The position numbers and the translations under genes were made by a program. Source: an uncultured Collinsella sp. (lineage in GTDB: Bacteria > Actinomycetota > Coriobacteriia > Coriobacteriales > Coriobacteriaceae). Taken from it: a stretch of 14,858 nt of DNA. Position 1 is the stretch's first letter; each line of letters begins with the position of its first letter. The stretch lies in contig URVK01000016.1 in NCBI GenBank assembly GCA_900551305.1, forward strand, positions 1 through 14,858. Reading direction: 5' to 3'. This document shows positions 13,140-14,858 of the stretch, one piece after another. The notes under the pieces are model-generated. The model made no database searches, had not been told where the DNA came from, and saw only the letters and a program-made list of their open reading frames with translations.

Positions 13140-14479
13140 TCGACCGCCGCGCCCAGCGCGATAGTTCAATATCAATCTTTCGCATCATTGCCGTTGCCTG
13201 CGCCATTTGCGTGCTGGTGTACTTTATTTTTGCCTTGGTGACCGGTATCGAGCCGATCGCCACGGTGATTGCCTGCGCGCTGCTGTGCATCTTTCTGTGC
13301 ATCTTTATCTTTTTGACGCTCAATCCCGATTCGGTGCGCTCCCAGTACACCGAGGAGACGCTCTCGGTGGCCTCGGCCATGCTCGAGGACATTAAGGGCG
13401 GTCTGACGCAGGAGTCGGCGCGTTTGGTGTGCCGGCGCATTTTGCCCGAGACGCGCGCCATGACGGTGGCCATCACCGACGAGGGCAACGTGTTGGCCTG
13501 CGCGGGCGAGTTTGAGGAAAAACTACTGCCAGATTCTCCCATCCACACGCTTGCCACACGCTACGTTATCGAACATGGCATCGTGCAGTCGTTCAACCGT
13601 ATGGTGGATGTCGTGGGCTCGGATGGCTCGCACAACCAAGTCCCCGCCGGCATTATCGCCCCCATCAAGGTGGGCGATCGTACCGTCGGCACGCTCAAGT
13701 TCTACTACAAGACCCCGCGCGCCGTCGACCGTACCCAGTACGCGCTTGCCTCGGGCTTTGCCGAGATCTTGTCCACGCAGCTCGCCATCCACGAGCTCGA
13801 GGTGCAAAAGGAACTCACAGCGCGCGCCGAGGTGCGTGCGCTGCAGGCGCAGATTAACCCACACTTCCTGTTCAACACGCTGAACACCATTGCATCGTTT
13901 ACGCGCACCGACCCGCTGCGGGCCCGCGAACTGCTTCGTGAGTTCTCATCGTTCTATCGTGCCACGCTCGACAACTCGGGATCGCTTATTCCGGTCTCGC
14001 GCGAGGTTGCACAGACCAAGCGCTACCTTACCTTTGAGAAGGCCCGCTTTGGCGAGGACCGCGTGCTTGCGACGTTCGATGTGTCCGAGGACGTGGAAGA
14101 TACGCTGGTGCCGGCGTTCGTGATCCAGCCGATTGTCGAGAACGCCGTACGTCATGGTATGGGCGATGACGACGCCCTGAGGATCGACGTGACCGTTCAC
14201 CAAGACGGCGAGGATGCAATCTTGATTGCCGTGGCCGATAATGGCGTGGGCATGGATGAGGGTACCGCCGCCAGACTGTTTGACGAGCGCTCTGCCCGTC
14301 CCGACGCCAGCTCTCCCCAGGGTGGCGGCGCCGGTGTGGCCATGCACAATATTTCGGAGCGCATCCATCGCTTTTATGGGCCGCACTCCTATACGCGTGT
14401 CGAATCGGCGCCGGGCAAGGGCACCAAAGTGCTCCTTCATCTTGATTTGTCAGAGAGCATCTTTGACATTCAAGAGTAA
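13136..14479 (+). CDS. LytS-type sensor histidine kinase (pair 2)
   Basis: 447 residues, a paralogue of the kinase at 7218. Two hydrophobic helices (about 15-35 and 41-61) are joined by only about four residues. A GAF-like cytosolic region follows (about 74-215, with ITDEGNVLACAGE and GIIAPIKVGDRTVGTLKFYY). Phosphoacceptor His243 lies in QINPHFLFNT, Asn336 in IVENAVRHG, then ADNGVGM (367-373) and a glycine-rich lid (QGGGAGVAMHNI). The block ALASGFAEILSTQLA before the His box closely matches kinase 1. It starts inside the glycosyltransferase stop codon region (ATGA), with ggaggggg about five bases before the ATG. A response regulator begins 72 bases downstream. Signal and target are unknown. 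Confidence 0.93.
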   Translation: MIDRRAQRDSSISIFRIIAVACAICVLVYFIFALVTGIEPIATVIACALLCIFLCIFIFLTLNPDSVRSQYTEETLSVASAMLEDIKGGLTQESARLVCRRILPETRAMTVAITDEGNVLACAGEFEEKLLPDSPIHTLATRYVIEHGIVQSFNRMVDVVGSDGSHNQVPAGIIAPIKVGDRTVGTLKFYYKTPRAVDRTQYALASGFAEILSTQLAIHELEVQKELTARAEVRALQAQINPHFLFNTLNTIASFTRTDPLRARELLREFSSFYRATLDNSGSLIPVSREVAQTKRYLTFEKARFGEDRVLATFDVSEDVEDTLVPAFVIQPIVENAVRHGMGDDDALRIDVTVHQDGEDAILIAVADNGVGMDEGTAARLFDERSARPDASSPQGGGAGVAMHNISERIHRFYGPHSYTRVESAPGKGTKVLLHLDLSESIFDIQE

Positions 14480-14551
14480 AATAAAGGGCTACGGGCTCAA
14501 CGTCATGCGACGGATGCCCGGCGTAGTTAGTTGACGAAAGGTTTTATCCCT

Positions 14552-14858
14552 ATGCTGCGTGCGATGATTGTGGATGATGAGGCGCCGGCTCGCTCGGAGC
14601 TTCGCTTCCTGCTCGAGCAAACGGGCAAGATCGGCACGATCACGGAGGCGTCGAGCGTCCGCTCCGCCATCGAGATGCTTATGGAAAGTCGCGTGGATGT
14701 CGTGTTTCTCGATATCTCGATGCCCGGTGCCTCGGGCCTGCAACTTGCCGAGGCGCTGCATAAGCTCAAAAATCCGCCGGCGATCGTGTTTGTGACTGCG
14801 TATAGTGACCATGCGGTCGAGGCATTCGACGTGGATGCCGTCGATTATCTGATGAAGC
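14552..14858 (+). CDS. Response regulator receiver domain (pair 2), cut by window end
   Basis: The first 102 residues of a response regulator, open at the right edge. It starts MLRAMIVDDEAPARSELRF and shows the acidic pair Asp8-Asp9, phosphoacceptor Asp54 in VFLDISMPG, Thr82 in FVTAYSDH and the conserved Lys102 at the last full codon (VDYLMK). It is close in sequence to the receiver of the LytTR regulator at 8648 (shared patterns LFLDI/VFLDI, SG-LAE-L, PP--VFVTA, DAVDY), so a LytTR output domain is expected beyond the edge but is not seen. A gaaagg ribosome site lies ten bases before the ATG. The 72-base gap after the kinase contains a small bulged stem (ctacgggc with gcccggcgtag) without a T-run, so co-transcription with kinase 2 is likely. 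Confidence 0.9.
   Translation, partial: MLRAMIVDDEAPARSELRFLLEQTGKIGTITEASSVRSAIEMLMESRVDVVFLDISMPGASGLQLAEALHKLKNPPAIVFVTAYSDHAVEAFDVDAVDYLMK

Overview
The window looks like the chromosome of a high-GC, anaerobic, gut-type actinobacterium of the class Coriobacteriia, most like Collinsella. This is inferred from the strong GC-rich codon bias, a pyruvate:ferredoxin oxidoreductase (an anaerobe's enzyme), purine-rich ribosome binding sites, and the mixture of gene families. No sequence search was possible, so the genus is a guess. I see no phage genes, transposase, CRISPR array, rRNA or tRNA.

Left part (1-7106), mainly metabolism. It opens with the C-terminal third of pyruvate:ferredoxin oxidoreductase, which ends at a strong terminator nested inside a 29-bp perfect inverted repeat. 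About 500 bases of AT-richer non-coding DNA follow. Next is carbamate kinase (arcC) with its own promoter-like sequence and two hairpins behind it, the second a clear terminator. A REP-like repeat cluster then separates arcC from a convergent minus-strand gene for a membrane-anchored C39-like cysteine peptidase. After a 359-base divergent spacer comes a probable two-gene unit: an APC-family amino-acid permease and a metal-dependent amidohydrolase of the imidazolonepropionase/prolidase-like group. The 131 bases between them hold a long hairpin, a possible H-type pseudoknot and a palindrome touching the ribosome binding site. Together these genes fit amino-acid or peptide fermentation: uptake, hydrolysis, ATP from carbamoyl phosphate and pyruvate oxidation. 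The link between them is inferred.

Right part (7218-14858), mainly signalling. Two paralogous LytS-type histidine kinase/response regulator pairs are present. Pair 1 (7218-9382) ends in a full LytTR DNA-binding regulator. Pair 2 (13136 to the window edge) follows a glycosyltransferase-like gene with which its kinase overlaps by four bases; its regulator is cut off inside the receiver domain. Between the pairs lie a zinc-dependent phospholipase C-like protein, a UMF1/Atg22-like MFS transporter and the glycosyltransferase. The glycosyltransferase gene has a terminator-like hairpin in its presumed leader. Both kinases have only two membrane helices joined by a very short external loop and carry a GAF-like cytosolic region, unlike classical LytS with its multi-helix sensor.

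I find no convincing wholly new system. The points most worth checking are the nested inverted repeat behind the oxidoreductase, the structured leader of the amidohydrolase, the coupling of a glycosyltransferase to a kinase with a possible attenuator in front, and the duplicated short-sensor LytS/LytTR pairs.
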